Part shown: positions 1-9,345 of the stretch, one piece after another
Layout of the letters: each line of letters opens with the position of its first letter
Position numbering within the stretch: the first letter of the stretch is position 1
DNA from: Paenibacillus eucommiae
GTDB lineage: Bacteria > Bacillota > Bacilli > Paenibacillales > NBRC-103111
NCBI RefSeq assembly: GCF_017874215.1
Contig: NZ_JAGGLB010000033.1
Span: 1-64,000 of the forward strand
Direction: 5' to 3'
DNA: 64,000 nt
The notes under the pieces: generated by a model
Told to the model about the DNA's origin: nothing
Databases searched by the model: none
The model's input: the letters and a program-made list of their open reading frames with translations, nothing else
Translations under genes and position numbers: made by a program

Positions 1-90
1 TACATGTCACCTGATCGCTTCGAAGCCATGTACTATAGCAACGCTTTATAAAAACAAGCTTTTTTCAGACCGTCCACTCTATTGACATAG

Positions 91-159
91 ATCCAAAATC
101 ATCATTAACGTGACGGATTGACCTGGAATTCTTATTTTAACGATGAAAAACATCGTTAA
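91..159. repeat. Hairpin repeat locus A
   Basis: A perfect hairpin at 137-159 has arms TTAACGATG and CATCGTTAA around an AAAAA loop. It is preceded at about 95-110 by the right half of a second copy, followed by GACGGATTGACC, a linker also seen near other copies. The same family occurs at four more loci in this window. Confidence 0.8.
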
Positions 160-206
160 GTGAAGCACGCTCATTTCGGTGGAGGGCAGGCTGTTACTAA
201 ACCATA

Positions 207-246
207 AGAAAGAACCCTTAATATGTATGTGTAAGGGGTTCTTTCT
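207..246 (-). terminator. Hairpin terminator after the HAD gene
   Basis: A stem of AGAAAGAACCCTTA with TAAGGGGTTCTTTCT (one bulged base) lies about 10 bases past the stop codon of the minus-strand HAD gene. On that strand it ends in a T-rich run. Confidence 0.65.
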
Positions 247-256
247 CTAATTTAAG

Positions 257-1024
257 CTAGTTAATCAGCTGCCCAAAAGCCAACTCCTTCAATTTTGCCA
301 CGATTTTTTCTTCGTAATTTCCCTCAAGTGGTATTGTCTCAGTAGCATATTGTGCCAGATCATCGTGATGACCGATCATAACTGTATGTTGGGCTTTTTT
401 AAACATAGGAATATCGTTGGCATCGTTCCCAAATGCGATAAACTGCTTTTCCTTTACTCCCAGCTGCTTTAGAGCATTCCACTTATGAATGTTTTGCGGA
501 CTTATATCAAGGACATTCTCGTTTCTATGCCGGTGAATAACAACGCCAAGGTTAGTAATCTTTTCGGCCAGATTCTCCATGTCATTTGCTGTAAGAATTA
601 GTATTTTCACAACGGACATGAGCGACTCGATAGGAACTTGCTTAGCAAGCTTAGAAGCATCGACATTTTTTAGGATATGATGATCTAAAGGTCCCGTATA
701 AGAGTAGTCCCAATCACTATCGATTAAGTAGGTGGCTTGATGCTCTTCTATAAATTGCAGCACCTTCAATACTTGTGCGTTATGAAATGATTCAATATGT
801 GTGATGCTTCCATACGTAGAAACGAGCGAACCATTCCCACCTATAAGTGAATACTTATGGAAGCGTTGATGAATAACGGGAAGCATGTCTCGAATAGGAC
901 GAGCTGAAGCAAATATAATTTCATGATTTTCATTAACTAAATCTTCGAAACATTTTAAAAGAGTCTCAGACACAGGTTGTCCATGAAAACAAATGGTGCC
1001 GTCTAAATCAAAAACAAATTTCAT
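257..1024 (-). CDS. HAD-superfamily sugar phosphatase (Cof/SPP type)
   Basis: Probable cytosolic phosphatase of about 255 residues acting on small sugar or nucleotide phosphates; the substrate cannot be read from sequence. HAD motif I is FDLDGTI at residues 4-10, a motif II-like SAR lies near residue 40, and motif IV GNDANDIPMF near residue 200 is typical of the Cof (IIB cap) subfamily. The second of two adjacent ATG codons is chosen because GGAGGGC lies at better distance from it; the first (1027) would add one Met. It stands alone, followed by a hairpin terminator. Confidence 0.88.
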   Translation of the reverse strand: MKFVFDLDGTICFHGQPVSETLLKCFEDLVNENHEIIFASARPIRDMLPVIHQRFHKYSLIGGNGSLVSTYGSITHIESFHNAQVLKVLQFIEEHQATYLIDSDWDYSYTGPLDHHILKNVDASKLAKQVPIESLMSVVKILILTANDMENLAEKITNLGVVIHRHRNENVLDISPQNIHKWNALKQLGVKEKQFIAFGNDANDIPMFKKAQHTVMIGHHDDLAQYATETIPLEGNYEEKIVAKLKELAFGQLIN

Positions 1025-1200
1025 CATGCCCTCCGAATGAGTATTTATAATTCACATTAAGCTCATTATACCAAAAATGGATGGGATGAAAATATAGGTA
1101 GTGTTATCACAAACATGTTGAAATTAATACATAGAAACGACCATAAGATATACCTTAGTCACTCCTAACAATGAGACAGGTTCTTTGGATAGTACTTGTA

Positions 1201-1647
1201 TCAGTTCTTTGTATCCCAATCAATATGATTGTTCCAATCGGACCATTTTGACTTTAGTACTTCAACTAACCACTTCCCGCCAAAAGTTATTGTCCCTTCG
1301 TGAGAAGCGTAAATAATCCAGTCCATTTTGTCTGAAAACCAGAATCCTTCTCCCCCTGTTAAATCATCATTGTAACAGTAAAAGGGATGTAGATTTGCAA
1401 CATTTATTCTACAGGTTTGTCCTGTTTCAAGAAATTCAAGTACCTGTTCTACTCCATGTTCTTCTAACAAAGTAATAATTTCATTTACTTTTTCTTTATT
1501 TTCAATGAATTCAGAATTAAAAGCTATTACGTCATGCCTATCACATTCATTTAATGGATACCAGTAAGATTTATTAATTTCCCATATTTGCTCCATTTTC
1601 TTTCTTAAATCAATAGCAACTTCAGCAGAAACCTGTTCTTTTTCCAA
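1201..1647 (-). CDS. Hypothetical protein, 148 aa
   Basis: I do not recognise this family. The TTG start is supported by AAAGGAGG six bases upstream. The protein is acidic and rich in Trp (IWEINKSYWYP; DWNNHIDW at the C-terminus), with no signal peptide or membrane segment. The layout recalls SMI1/KNR4-like or immunity-type proteins, but no diagnostic motif is visible. It stands alone, with no toxin or secretion gene next to it. Confidence 0.6.
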   Translation of the reverse strand: MEKEQVSAEVAIDLRKKMEQIWEINKSYWYPLNECDRHDVIAFNSEFIENKEKVNEIITLLEEHGVEQVLEFLETGQTCRINVANLHPFYCYNDDLTGGEGFWFSDKMDWIIYASHEGTITFGGKWLVEVLKSKWSDWNNHIDWDTKN

Positions 1648-2009
1648 GTTAATCCTCCTTTCAACGGCATCCCTTATCTCTAATAACTTCCTAAAATAAA
1701 TAAAAGCATTCGGTCAGGGACCAAATACTTTGCCCAGGCGTACGGCTTATGAAATATGTGCTCCTCCATGGTAATCCAAGTTTACACCAGACACACATAC
1801 CAGATAACTCCATTCAATTTATATCAGATTTTTCTGACAACTTCAATCGAATTCTTAAATCTCAACATATACGAAGACCGCCGAATGAGCCGACGGTATA
1901 GTTCCTTCTGGATTAACACTCCCGAATCGCGCAGATATTCACTATAATAGAATAGAAGGACTAATCATCCGTACGGGCAGGCCTTTCCGGATAAGAAGGG
2001 GGAGAACAT
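1648..2009. other. Intergenic region, no convincing gene
   Basis: This stretch lies between two divergent small genes. A 63-codon frame on the plus strand (1756-1947) has no ribosome binding site and a low-complexity product, so I do not call it. A TATAAT at 1943-1948 could be a -10 box for the gene at 2010, but I find no -35 at normal spacing. Confidence 0.4.
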
Positions 2010-2504
2010 TTGCAATCGAAAGCCATAACATCCAAACGTATGCTGGAGCGGGAAGCGGTTCGCCACTTTATCGGCCTCTATAATCAATTAACCGATAACC
2101 GTCTACGGCTGCTCTACATGCATGACAAGCCGGACGCAGTTCTTCAAGACAGCCGCGGGCGCAAATTGGGGGTTGAAATTACCCATTTGTTCTATGATCA
2201 GATGGAAGCGCGACAACTGTTTCAGCATCAGCACCGTTCCTTTGTCTGTATTGAATCGTTCGACAATCTGGTGCAGGAGCTGAATCAACTGGTCGTTCGC
2301 AAAGAAGCGAAGAGCGCGGGGTACAGCCATCAATATCCGCTTGCTTTGCTCATTCGCAATCTTTCGATCAATTTCGGCTGGAACGACTTCAACCAGGCAT
2401 GGGACAAAGTCAGAAAGCCATCGTCCGCTTTCACGGACATCTGGTTTCTCGCGAGGAATCATTCGCAGCCCGATCAATGGTATTTGAAGTCAATAAGATT
2501 TTAA
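2010..2504 (+). CDS. Hypothetical protein with PD-(D/E)XK-like segment
   Basis: A 164-residue protein starting at TTG, preceded by GGGGGAG five bases upstream. Residues about 42-60 read PDAVLQDSRGRKLGVEITHL, the spacing seen in PD-(D/E)XK nuclease-like folds (Pro-Asp, a turn, then hydrophobic-Glu-x). The usual Lys after the Glu is replaced by Thr, so activity is uncertain. It is Arg/Lys-rich and soluble. No methylase or other restriction gene is nearby, so a free-standing nuclease, a decayed one or an unrelated fold are all possible. Confidence 0.55.
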   Translation: MQSKAITSKRMLEREAVRHFIGLYNQLTDNRLRLLYMHDKPDAVLQDSRGRKLGVEITHLFYDQMEARQLFQHQHRSFVCIESFDNLVQELNQLVVRKEAKSAGYSHQYPLALLIRNLSINFGWNDFNQAWDKVRKPSSAFTDIWFLARNHSQPDQWYLKSIRF

Positions 2505-2593
2505 CATAAGAGCTTGCATGGATACATCCTTGTTCGAATCGGTATTGTCGAAAAAAATGCTCAACACATTGATCTCTCCCCATAATGTTGAAA

Positions 2594-2623
2594 GGAGACG
2601 CAAAAGCCCCGCCTCCTTTTTTC
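2594..2623 (+). terminator. Rho-independent terminator
   Basis: GGAGACG pairs with CGCCTCC (one mismatch) around a 10-base loop, followed by TTTTTT. It lies about 90 bases past the gene ending at 2504. Confidence 0.5.
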
Positions 2624-2791
2624 ATTTCCCCCATAAGTGAGTTCAAGTTACCACATTTCGGTCATGGAACCTAGCGACAAATACGCCATCGGACGCTCTT
2701 CATCTTCTCAGATATTATTGATGACGAGCCTTTCCCCCTGCACGCATGTTGATTTCTCGATAGGCTGAACCTAAATTGGAAGACTGAATGC

Positions 2792-2881
2792 TTACGTCAT
2801 CCCAGTCATATTTGCATCCGCCAATGCCGATGGCAGCTTTACGGTCACGCTTGTATCCCGTTCAGCAGTCAGAACGGCATG
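2792..2881 (-). pseudogene. Possible 3' remnant of a lost gene
   Basis: Just downstream of the Gfo/Idh gene, a short open stretch encodes ERDTSVTVKLPSALADANM and then a few residues to a stop. It is preceded in frame by stop codons and has no start. The beta-strand-like pattern resembles the tail of an extracytoplasmic or glycosidase domain. The rest of the 408-base gap from 2505 to 2912 holds only the terminator. Low confidence, as it is only 29 codons. Confidence 0.2.
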
Positions 2882-2912
2882 TCAGCAATCAGGGGCGTTT
2901 CACTCCCTGAAC

Positions 2913-4127
2913 TTATTCTGGCAGGCGGGTGTTGTCTTTGTTTTTTCCGTAAAAATCGACGAACTTCACTGGCGAACCGCCACCAGAAACCGACTGCATC
3001 GACAGCGCGAACAGCGAGCTCCAAGTCACCGCGTCGTAAACGTCGATCGCAGGCTTTCTGTCCTCCTGTATGGCAGAGACGAATTCCCGGATAACGAAGA
3101 AATCACCTCCGCCGTGTCCGGTATGGAGCGCCTCTCTCTCCCACGCTCGCCAATCCGGATGATCCCATTTGCTCTTATGATGCCATAGTGAATCCCAATG
3201 CGGATCGTTCCCGGAAGTGCCAGACACCTCGTTGTGCAGCCAAATGAGCGGGTCCTCGCCTTCGAATCGCGGTCCGAGATACGCGCCTTCCGTCCCTTGC
3301 AGCCCATAGTGCACCATATTGTGCGGACGGGCGGACTGGATGTCGACGCGGAGCGACACGACAACGCCCTTCTTCGTGCGGATAAGCGTTGTGGAGCTGT
3401 CCCCCTGCCGCCAGAAATCGGGCTGCGCACCTGGGTGATCCGTTCCGAACCGTTCCCGAAAATAGTTGGCCGTTGAGCGGCTTTTCGTATTGAAGGTGAC
3501 CAATTCCTCGAAAAAATCACCGCCCGGTTGATGAATGCCGAGCCACTTGGCGATCGGACCGAGCGAATGGGTCGGGTATGTACAGGCGTTAAAATCGTGT
3601 ACACATTGTCCGCGCCAGGTCAAACTCCCGTCCGCGCCATGCAGCAAATTGCGGACGTCGTGAATGTATCCGCATTCCGCATAGGTAATCTCGCCGAAGG
3701 CGTCTGCGTCAGCCATCTGCTGAACCATTTTGTTCTCGCGCGTATAGCAATAATTTTCCGCCATCATGTACTTCAAGCCGCTCGCTTCCACCGCCTCAAT
3801 CAGCTTCCACCCGTCTTCAATGGTATGAGCGGCAATCACTTCGCTCAGAACGTGTTTCCCCGCGCGTAGCGCCTGAATCGCCTGATCGGCGTGAATCAAC
3901 ATCGGGGTCGCCAGATAAATGGCATCGACCAACGGACTTTCCAATAACTGATCATAGCTGGAGAACGTAACGATTTCGGGGTACTTTCTCTTCCATTCCT
4001 GAAGAACCGCTTCGTTCAAATCGCACACGGCCGTCAGCTCCAAGCGATCTGCGAGTATCGAAAGCGCATGGCCGAATGCCCCGCCGCGCGAGCCGCCGAT
4101 AACGGCCAATCTCACTTTTTTTGCCAA
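2913..4127 (-). CDS. Gfo/Idh/MocA-family NAD(P)-dependent dehydrogenase
   Basis: A 404-residue cytosolic oxidoreductase, probably acting on a sugar, sugar acid or cyclitol. The N-terminal Rossmann fold starts with VRLAVIGGSRGGAFGHA (residues 5-21, GxGxxG variant). Residues 93-97 read GKHVL, near the place of the family's usual EKP motif, and the C-terminal half matches the Gfo/Idh substrate domain. Its TTG start follows GGGAGG by seven bases. It is the last gene of the long catabolic operon, 14 bases after the ceramidase-like gene. Confidence 0.88.
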   Translation of the reverse strand: MAKKVRLAVIGGSRGGAFGHALSILADRLELTAVCDLNEAVLQEWKRKYPEIVTFSSYDQLLESPLVDAIYLATPMLIHADQAIQALRAGKHVLSEVIAAHTIEDGWKLIEAVEASGLKYMMAENYCYTRENKMVQQMADADAFGEITYAECGYIHDVRNLLHGADGSLTWRGQCVHDFNACTYPTHSLGPIAKWLGIHQPGGDFFEELVTFNTKSRSTANYFRERFGTDHPGAQPDFWRQGDSSTTLIRTKKGVVVSLRVDIQSARPHNMVHYGLQGTEGAYLGPRFEGEDPLIWLHNEVSGTSGNDPHWDSLWHHKSKWDHPDWRAWEREALHTGHGGGDFFVIREFVSAIQEDRKPAIDVYDAVTWSSLFALSMQSVSGGGSPVKFVDFYGKNKDNTRLPE

Positions 4128-4141
4128 TGTCTTTCCTCCCG

Positions 4142-5536
4142 TTAATCATCGTGTTTCATCTCGCATAATGCAGCGATCAGCGCATCCGCCAATCGTTCGT
4201 CTGCTCCCGGCGCGAAAGGTGTCGTGTCTACCTCATATCCGCCGAGCGGATAATCCGCGCGAGTGGGCAAATACCCTTGCCAGCCGTTCGCGTAGCCGCT
4301 GACCAGCGTATGGGCGAACGGAGATCCTTCGCGCACAACCAAACCGGTTTCATTGAAAATTTCCACAGGCAAGCCGACCAGCGCGATATCTCCGATTCGA
4401 ACGATATGCGCCTCCACGTTCAGCTCGCTTTTTCCGAAATACAGCTCCGAACGGCGCAGCGCAAAATAAGCTCTTTTGGCCTGGAACGTGATCTCGCGGA
4501 TCCGTTCCCCGGAAGCGCCGCTCCGCTGCAGCCGCTCCAGTTCCTGTGTCAAGCCGTTCGCCCGTACCGCGGCTTCCTCCACCGACAATTGCGTCTGAAG
4601 CGGCAATCGGACAGGAACGCTGCGCACCTCGAACTCCAGGCTTGCCAGAGTGCGCGGCAGTTCTCGCCACAAGCCGAGCGGGGCGCCTGACTCCACGACG
4701 CGGTCGAAACGAAATTCGGCCGCAGGCGCGGCGAGCTCCGTCAACACTTTGGCCGCTTCGTAACCAAGCACCGTGCCAATTCGTTTCATGGCCGCCACGT
4801 TCGTCTGAAAACCTTCTGGTCCCGGACCGATGTTGCCGGCAGCGCCTTGCAGAAACAGGCAGGTTCCGCCAATCAACTTTTCGACGACGCGTTTGGTTAC
4901 GCCCGGATATTCCGGGCTAAACAACTTGTTATCAAACCCAAGCATCGTCGGATGGCAAGCATAGTGAACGATGCTGAGCAACGTATGACCATGCGTATCG
5001 TCGAAGCGGATGGCGCCGACGATCGGATCCGTAATGCCATCCGGGTTGTAGCCAACGACCATCCGGCCATCTTCCAGCCGCTGCCGACGGTTGCGGCCGA
5101 TCCGGCATTCGCCATTCCCGGCGTGGACGGTCACGGCAACTCTCTGATCGGCGGCCTCCGCTGCAGCTTCGACAGTCGCGCTGCAAATATGTGCGAAATA
5201 GGCGTCGATCGCCTCGCGATGATTCGGGTAATATTCGCTAAGCAGCATCGGTCCTGAATGGGTATGTGTTGTTGATACGCGAACGCATGCAAGCGCGAAT
5301 CCGGTTCGCTCAGCCACCTGCCGGCGGATTTCGTCCGCCTGCGCCAAACTGAAATGACTGGTGTCCACGTCGATAAGGACGGCTGCCGTCATCTTGTCAT
5401 CGCCAATGACAGCGGCTGTCGTCCACAAATCGGCTTCTATGCTGTCCGCCTCAATATGCGTCTGCGCCCCCCAACCCGCATGGGGAACGTCGAGAGACGG
5501 ATTGATGATCCGCCTTGCCACACCTGCCGTTAACAT
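4142..5536 (-). CDS. Neutral/alkaline ceramidase-like hydrolase
   Basis: A 464-residue protein related to the neutral/alkaline non-lysosomal ceramidase family. THTHSGP (residues about 90-96) and YACHPTMLG (about 190-198) hold the expected zinc-binding histidines. It lacks a signal peptide, so it probably acts in the cytosol on an amide or ester of a sugar derivative rather than on ceramide; such paralogues often sit in sugar operons. The ATG start is preceded by AGGAGG. It lies between an SDR and the Gfo/Idh gene in the same operon. Confidence 0.8.
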   Translation of the reverse strand: MLTAGVARRIINPSLDVPHAGWGAQTHIEADSIEADLWTTAAVIGDDKMTAAVLIDVDTSHFSLAQADEIRRQVAERTGFALACVRVSTTHTHSGPMLLSEYYPNHREAIDAYFAHICSATVEAAAEAADQRVAVTVHAGNGECRIGRNRRQRLEDGRMVVGYNPDGITDPIVGAIRFDDTHGHTLLSIVHYACHPTMLGFDNKLFSPEYPGVTKRVVEKLIGGTCLFLQGAAGNIGPGPEGFQTNVAAMKRIGTVLGYEAAKVLTELAAPAAEFRFDRVVESGAPLGLWRELPRTLASLEFEVRSVPVRLPLQTQLSVEEAAVRANGLTQELERLQRSGASGERIREITFQAKRAYFALRRSELYFGKSELNVEAHIVRIGDIALVGLPVEIFNETGLVVREGSPFAHTLVSGYANGWQGYLPTRADYPLGGYEVDTTPFAPGADERLADALIAALCEMKHDD

Positions 5537-5584
5537 GTAAGGTTTCGCCTCCTGATTGTCATTGCGCGGTCCGTCCAGACCACA

Positions 5585-6334
5585 CTACTTGGCAGTCCAG
5601 CCGCCATCGACCGCCATATTGGCACCTGTGACGAAACTGGATTCGTCGGACGCCAAAAACACCGCCATCGCCGCGACATCCGCCGGCTGTCCGACTCTGC
5701 CGACCAAGCATTTCTTCATATAAAATTCGTTCATTTCAGGATCGCGGATTGCCGCCGCAGACACCGGGGTTTCGATAATGCCCGGGCTGATCGCATTGAC
5801 GCGAATGCCGTGCCGTCCGTAGTCGATCGCCAAATTTTTCGTCAGCATCACTATGCCGCCTTTGGCCGCATTGTACGCCGGATGCGCGGCAAAACCCACA
5901 ACGCTGCCGACCGAAGCGGTATTGATAATCGACCCGCCTTGGGCCGCGATCATCTCGGGCAAGACATGCTTGCAGCACAGAAAGGTGCCGGTCAACGTGA
6001 CGGAGATCGTACGGTTCCACGCCTCTTCCGTCAGCTCCAGCGCTGGCGCCACCTTGTACCAGAAAGCGTTGTTAAATAAAATATCAATGCGGCTGTATGC
6101 CGACTTCGCCGCATCCACCATCCGGCTGACGTGAGTCGCCTGCGAAACGTCCGTGTGGACGAACAGAGCTTCGCCGCCGCTGCCCATGATTTCTTGGACA
6201 ACGCTTTCGCCGCGCGTATCGTCGATGTCCGCGATGACTACGCGCGCGCCCTCTGCGGCGAAGCGAAGACAGCCTTCTCTTCCGATGCCGGATGCGCCTC
6301 CGGTAACAATTGCCGTTTTGCCAAGCAGCCTCAT
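5585..6334 (-). CDS. SDR-family oxidoreductase
   Basis: A 249-residue classical short-chain dehydrogenase. The cofactor motif TGGASGIG lies at residues 11-18, NNA is present near residue 88, and the active site has Ser and YNAAK (YxxxK). It ends in the usual SDR pattern (DGGWTAK). ATG 6334 is preferred to longer frames because the family N-terminus starts here. It probably oxidises a sugar or deoxy-sugar acid; one of three SDRs in the operon. Confidence 0.88.
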   Translation of the reverse strand: MRLLGKTAIVTGGASGIGREGCLRFAAEGARVVIADIDDTRGESVVQEIMGSGGEALFVHTDVSQATHVSRMVDAAKSAYSRIDILFNNAFWYKVAPALELTEEAWNRTISVTLTGTFLCCKHVLPEMIAAQGGSIINTASVGSVVGFAAHPAYNAAKGGIVMLTKNLAIDYGRHGIRVNAISPGIIETPVSAAAIRDPEMNEFYMKKCLVGRVGQPADVAAMAVFLASDESSFVTGANMAVDGGWTAK

Positions 6335-6360
6335 GCCCGTTTCACGTCCTCTCGATTTTC

Positions 6361-7437
6361 TTATGATGTGAACACATTGCCCGTCCTCGCGTCGATTCGC
6401 TTGACAGGCAAACGACCTTCTGTTAATCCGGCCCAAAGTGTCGTGGAGACCGCTTCTCCCGGCCGCAGTTCCCGCGCTTGTCCCGCAGCGATGGATTCCG
6501 GCAGCGTTTCGATCGGGATGGTGAACGGCTCTAAGGCAAGGGTGTAATCCCGCCCATAGAACGGATATCCGAAGTTGCCTCCGTACGATTGCCACATCCA
6601 CAAATAGGGAAACACCGCTGCGTCCCAAGCCAAACCCACACCCAAATCGAGCCGTGGATTGCGCAGGCACACCCACCCCTCCTTCAGTTCCAGATGGAAG
6701 CTGTCCGACGTGCGCCGCTCCGGGCCGGGAACGGTTCCCGCGTCCGACGTCGCCCCGTTCTTCTCCTGCAAATTCGGCCAAGCGGTCCGTTGCTCTTCCG
6801 CAAAAAGCGCTGTCTCTGTATAGGTATAATCTGGCGTTACCGCAACCGTCCCGGTCGGCAAGTCGATCTGGCAGCCCTCCTCGAGCAGCGGCGCGCCGAA
6901 CGCCGGATGATGCCCCCAATTGTAGTACAGCGGCTCCGCTCCCGCGTTCGCGATTGTCTCCTCGAGCGCAAAGCCGCGATCGCCGGTACACAGCGTCACG
7001 CGCTTGCGCATCCAAAAAGGCGTTCTTGCCAGCTCGGTTTGCAAGCAGACGACGATCCGATCCGCCGTATCCTCTTCAACCGTATATGTCCAGGGCAGCA
7101 GGCACGCTTCGCCATGCAGGCCGAGCGGCGCGCCTTTATATGCGTTTGTCGGCGTATGGGCGTTTGGAAACACCGATTGCCACCCGCCCGGATAGTAGTC
7201 GAAGAAGGCGCCGGAGCTGGAAGAGATCGGAGCCATGTACCGGCCGGCCTCCGGCATTCGCAGCGGCGATCGCCACAGGACGTTGATATCGCGCGCCTTA
7301 TCGCGCAGTTCGATCAAGTCCGAGCCTTTGTTCAACCAGAATGTCAACTTGAGCCGTTCGTTCTCCAGCGTCAAAAAAGTGTTGCCCTCGATCGTATAAT
7401 GCCAATAACGGCATCCGTGTGTGCGTTGATTGAGCAC
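6361..7437 (-). CDS. Aldose-1-epimerase-like (mutarotase fold) protein
   Basis: A 358-residue protein with the beta-rich pattern of the galactose-mutarotase superfamily (resembles DUF4432/aldose epimerase proteins). NWGHHPAFG around residue 175 carries the His usually found in the sugar-binding cleft, and GLHGEA near residue 108 is also family-like. The GTG start lies nine bases after AAAGGTGG. It probably interconverts anomers of the sugar oxidised by its neighbours. Confidence 0.75.
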   Translation of the reverse strand: MLNQRTHGCRYWHYTIEGNTFLTLENERLKLTFWLNKGSDLIELRDKARDINVLWRSPLRMPEAGRYMAPISSSSGAFFDYYPGGWQSVFPNAHTPTNAYKGAPLGLHGEACLLPWTYTVEEDTADRIVVCLQTELARTPFWMRKRVTLCTGDRGFALEETIANAGAEPLYYNWGHHPAFGAPLLEEGCQIDLPTGTVAVTPDYTYTETALFAEEQRTAWPNLQEKNGATSDAGTVPGPERRTSDSFHLELKEGWVCLRNPRLDLGVGLAWDAAVFPYLWMWQSYGGNFGYPFYGRDYTLALEPFTIPIETLPESIAAGQARELRPGEAVSTTLWAGLTEGRLPVKRIDARTGNVFTS

Positions 7438-7455
7438 GCGGCCGCACCACCTTTC

Positions 7456-8217
7456 TCATTTTAGCACCGTATAACCGCCGTCCACGAACAGCGTTTGTCC
7501 GGTCATATAAGATGCCGAGTCGGAAGCCAGGAATACGGCGACATCGGCAATTTCCTTGGGCGCCGCCAACCGGCCGAGCGGAATTTTAGCTTCAATCTCG
7601 GACCGGGCGATATGCCCTTGCGCGAACGCGAAGCGGTTCAGCTCGGTTTCCGCATAACCCGGCGCCACCGCGTTGACGCGGATGCCGTGTGCCGCCCACT
7701 CGCTGGCCAGCACGCGAGTGAGCGCTTCGACGCCCGACTTGGCGACACCGTAAGGCAACCGGCGCGCCAACCCGAACCGCGTCGCCACGGAGGAGACATT
7801 GACGATCGCCCCGCCACCTCCGCCGGCAATCATCTGCCGTCCGGCTTCACGGGCACAATAGAATACACCGTCCAAATCGACGCGCAGCACCCGCTCCCAC
7901 TCCTCATCCGTTAGCTCCTCCGACGCCCGGTTTAATTGAATGCCCGCATTGTTGACCAGCACATCGACACGGCCCCACGTGAGATGCACGTGATCCACCC
8001 AGCTTGCGACATCGCCCGAAAGGCCTACGTCCACAGCCGTCGCCAGCGTGAGGGCTCCGGTTTGCGCGGCGATGCGCCGCGCGGTCTCCCGCACCGCGTC
8101 CGCGTGAAGATCGGACAGTGCAACCCGCGCACCACCCTGCGCAAACGCGAGTGCCATCGCTTCGCCGAGACCTTGCGCCGCGCCTGTAATCAGCACGGTT
8201 TTACCTTTGACATTCAT
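7456..8217 (-). CDS. SDR-family oxidoreductase
   Basis: A 253-residue classical SDR: TGAAQGLG cofactor motif near residues 9-16, NNAG near 88, catalytic Ser and YGVAK (YxxxK), then PGYAETELNR after the active site. Start at ATG 8217; a TTG at 8241 is possible but gives a non-family extension. It follows the enolase-superfamily gene by 27 bases, in line with a dehydrogenase acting before or after the dehydration step. Confidence 0.88.
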   Translation of the reverse strand: MNVKGKTVLITGAAQGLGEAMALAFAQGGARVALSDLHADAVRETARRIAAQTGALTLATAVDVGLSGDVASWVDHVHLTWGRVDVLVNNAGIQLNRASEELTDEEWERVLRVDLDGVFYCAREAGRQMIAGGGGGAIVNVSSVATRFGLARRLPYGVAKSGVEALTRVLASEWAAHGIRVNAVAPGYAETELNRFAFAQGHIARSEIEAKIPLGRLAAPKEIADVAVFLASDSASYMTGQTLFVDGGYTVLK

Positions 8218-8244
8218 CGCTCCTGCATCCTCTCCGAACAACTT

Positions 8245-9345
8245 CTAGATTACCGCCCATTTTTCCAGCGCTTCCTCTTTCCACCTGAGGCCTAGTCCCG
8301 GCTCCTCCGGCGCGCGCGCGACACCCGCCTCCATCTCGACAGGATTGTCAAGCAGCTTGTCAAAGCCCATAATACCCGACGACGCCGGAATCAGTTCCAC
8401 GCCCCACCCTTGCGGGAAAGCCGCCGCCAAATGAATGTGCACCTCCGGAAACCAGTGTGGATAAAACGGAACCTCGTGCGACAACCCGGTCATCGTCACC
8501 TTGATCCACTCCGAAATGCCGCCGACCAGTGTCGCATCGTGGCGCAGCACGTCGACCAGCCCATCGCCGATCAGTTCGCGGAACGCCCAGCGGCCGCTCT
8601 CGTCTTCACCGACGGCGACCGGCACGTTCGTCCGATCGCAAAATCCGCGGAGCGCAACCCGGTTATCCATTAGAAACGGCTCCTCAACGAACGCCGGCTG
8701 ATAGGGCGCGAACGCTTCCATTGCTGCAAGCGCCTGCTTGGCGGATGACAACGCACCATTGAAATCGACCATTAATGGCAGTTCCTCGCCGATCCCTTCC
8801 CGCGCTGCCGCCACGCGCCGGACATCTTCCGCCAAAGTGGCGCCGCCGACCATGATTTTGGCGCCGCGGTACCCTTGCTCGCGATAATCGGCGTATTCGC
8901 GCCGCAACGTATCTGTATCGGCATCGGCACGGTAGTACCCGCCTGCGACATACGCGGGAACCTCGGCCGCATAACCGCCGAGCAATTGCCACAGCGGCAA
9001 TCCGGCATACTGTCCCTTCAAATCCCACAACGCAATGTCCACCGCGCTGATCGCCCGCATGAGCAATCCGCGCCGTCCATGAAACCGCGTTGCGCGATAC
9101 ATGCTTTCCCATAGGCGTTCGGTGTGCAGCACTTCCTCTCCGAGCAACAGCGACTTCAAATGGCGTACGACTGCTTCCGGAACGAGACCGTCCCTGTTGA
9201 AGCCGAAGCCAGTGCCTTGCTTGCCGTCCGCGGTCCGGATACGCACGAATGCATAGTCGCGCTTGTCGATCTTTAGCGGACCCAGATGCAGCGGCTGCGC
9301 CAAAGGAAGGACGACTTTAAACGCCTGAACGTCAGTGATGATCAC
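8245..9345 (-). CDS. Mandelate racemase/muconate lactonizing enzyme-family dehydratase
   Basis: A 366-residue enolase-superfamily enzyme. The Lys of GAKIMVGG, the metal ligands in VDFNG, EEPF and GEDESG, and a downstream HDATLVGG follow the order of the family. Most relatives with this neighbourhood dehydrate aldonic acids to 2-keto-3-deoxy acids; the sugar is unknown. GTG 9345 overlaps the stop of the upstream gene as GTGA, and AGGA lies about 10 bases before it. Confidence 0.85.
   Translation of the reverse strand: MIITDVQAFKVVLPLAQPLHLGPLKIDKRDYAFVRIRTADGKQGTGFGFNRDGLVPEAVVRHLKSLLLGEEVLHTERLWESMYRATRFHGRRGLLMRAISAVDIALWDLKGQYAGLPLWQLLGGYAAEVPAYVAGGYYRADADTDTLRREYADYREQGYRGAKIMVGGATLAEDVRRVAAAREGIGEELPLMVDFNGALSSAKQALAAMEAFAPYQPAFVEEPFLMDNRVALRGFCDRTNVPVAVGEDESGRWAFRELIGDGLVDVLRHDATLVGGISEWIKVTMTGLSHEVPFYPHWFPEVHIHLAAAFPQGWGVELIPASSGIMGFDKLLDNPVEMEAGVARAPEEPGLGLRWKEEALEKWAVI

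Noticed and set aside
1756..1947. 63-codon frame
   Set aside because: No ribosome binding site and a low-complexity product.
6589..7464. Long plus-strand frame opposite the epimerase-like gene
   Set aside because: Antisense shadow in GC-rich coding DNA; Arg-rich product without family features.
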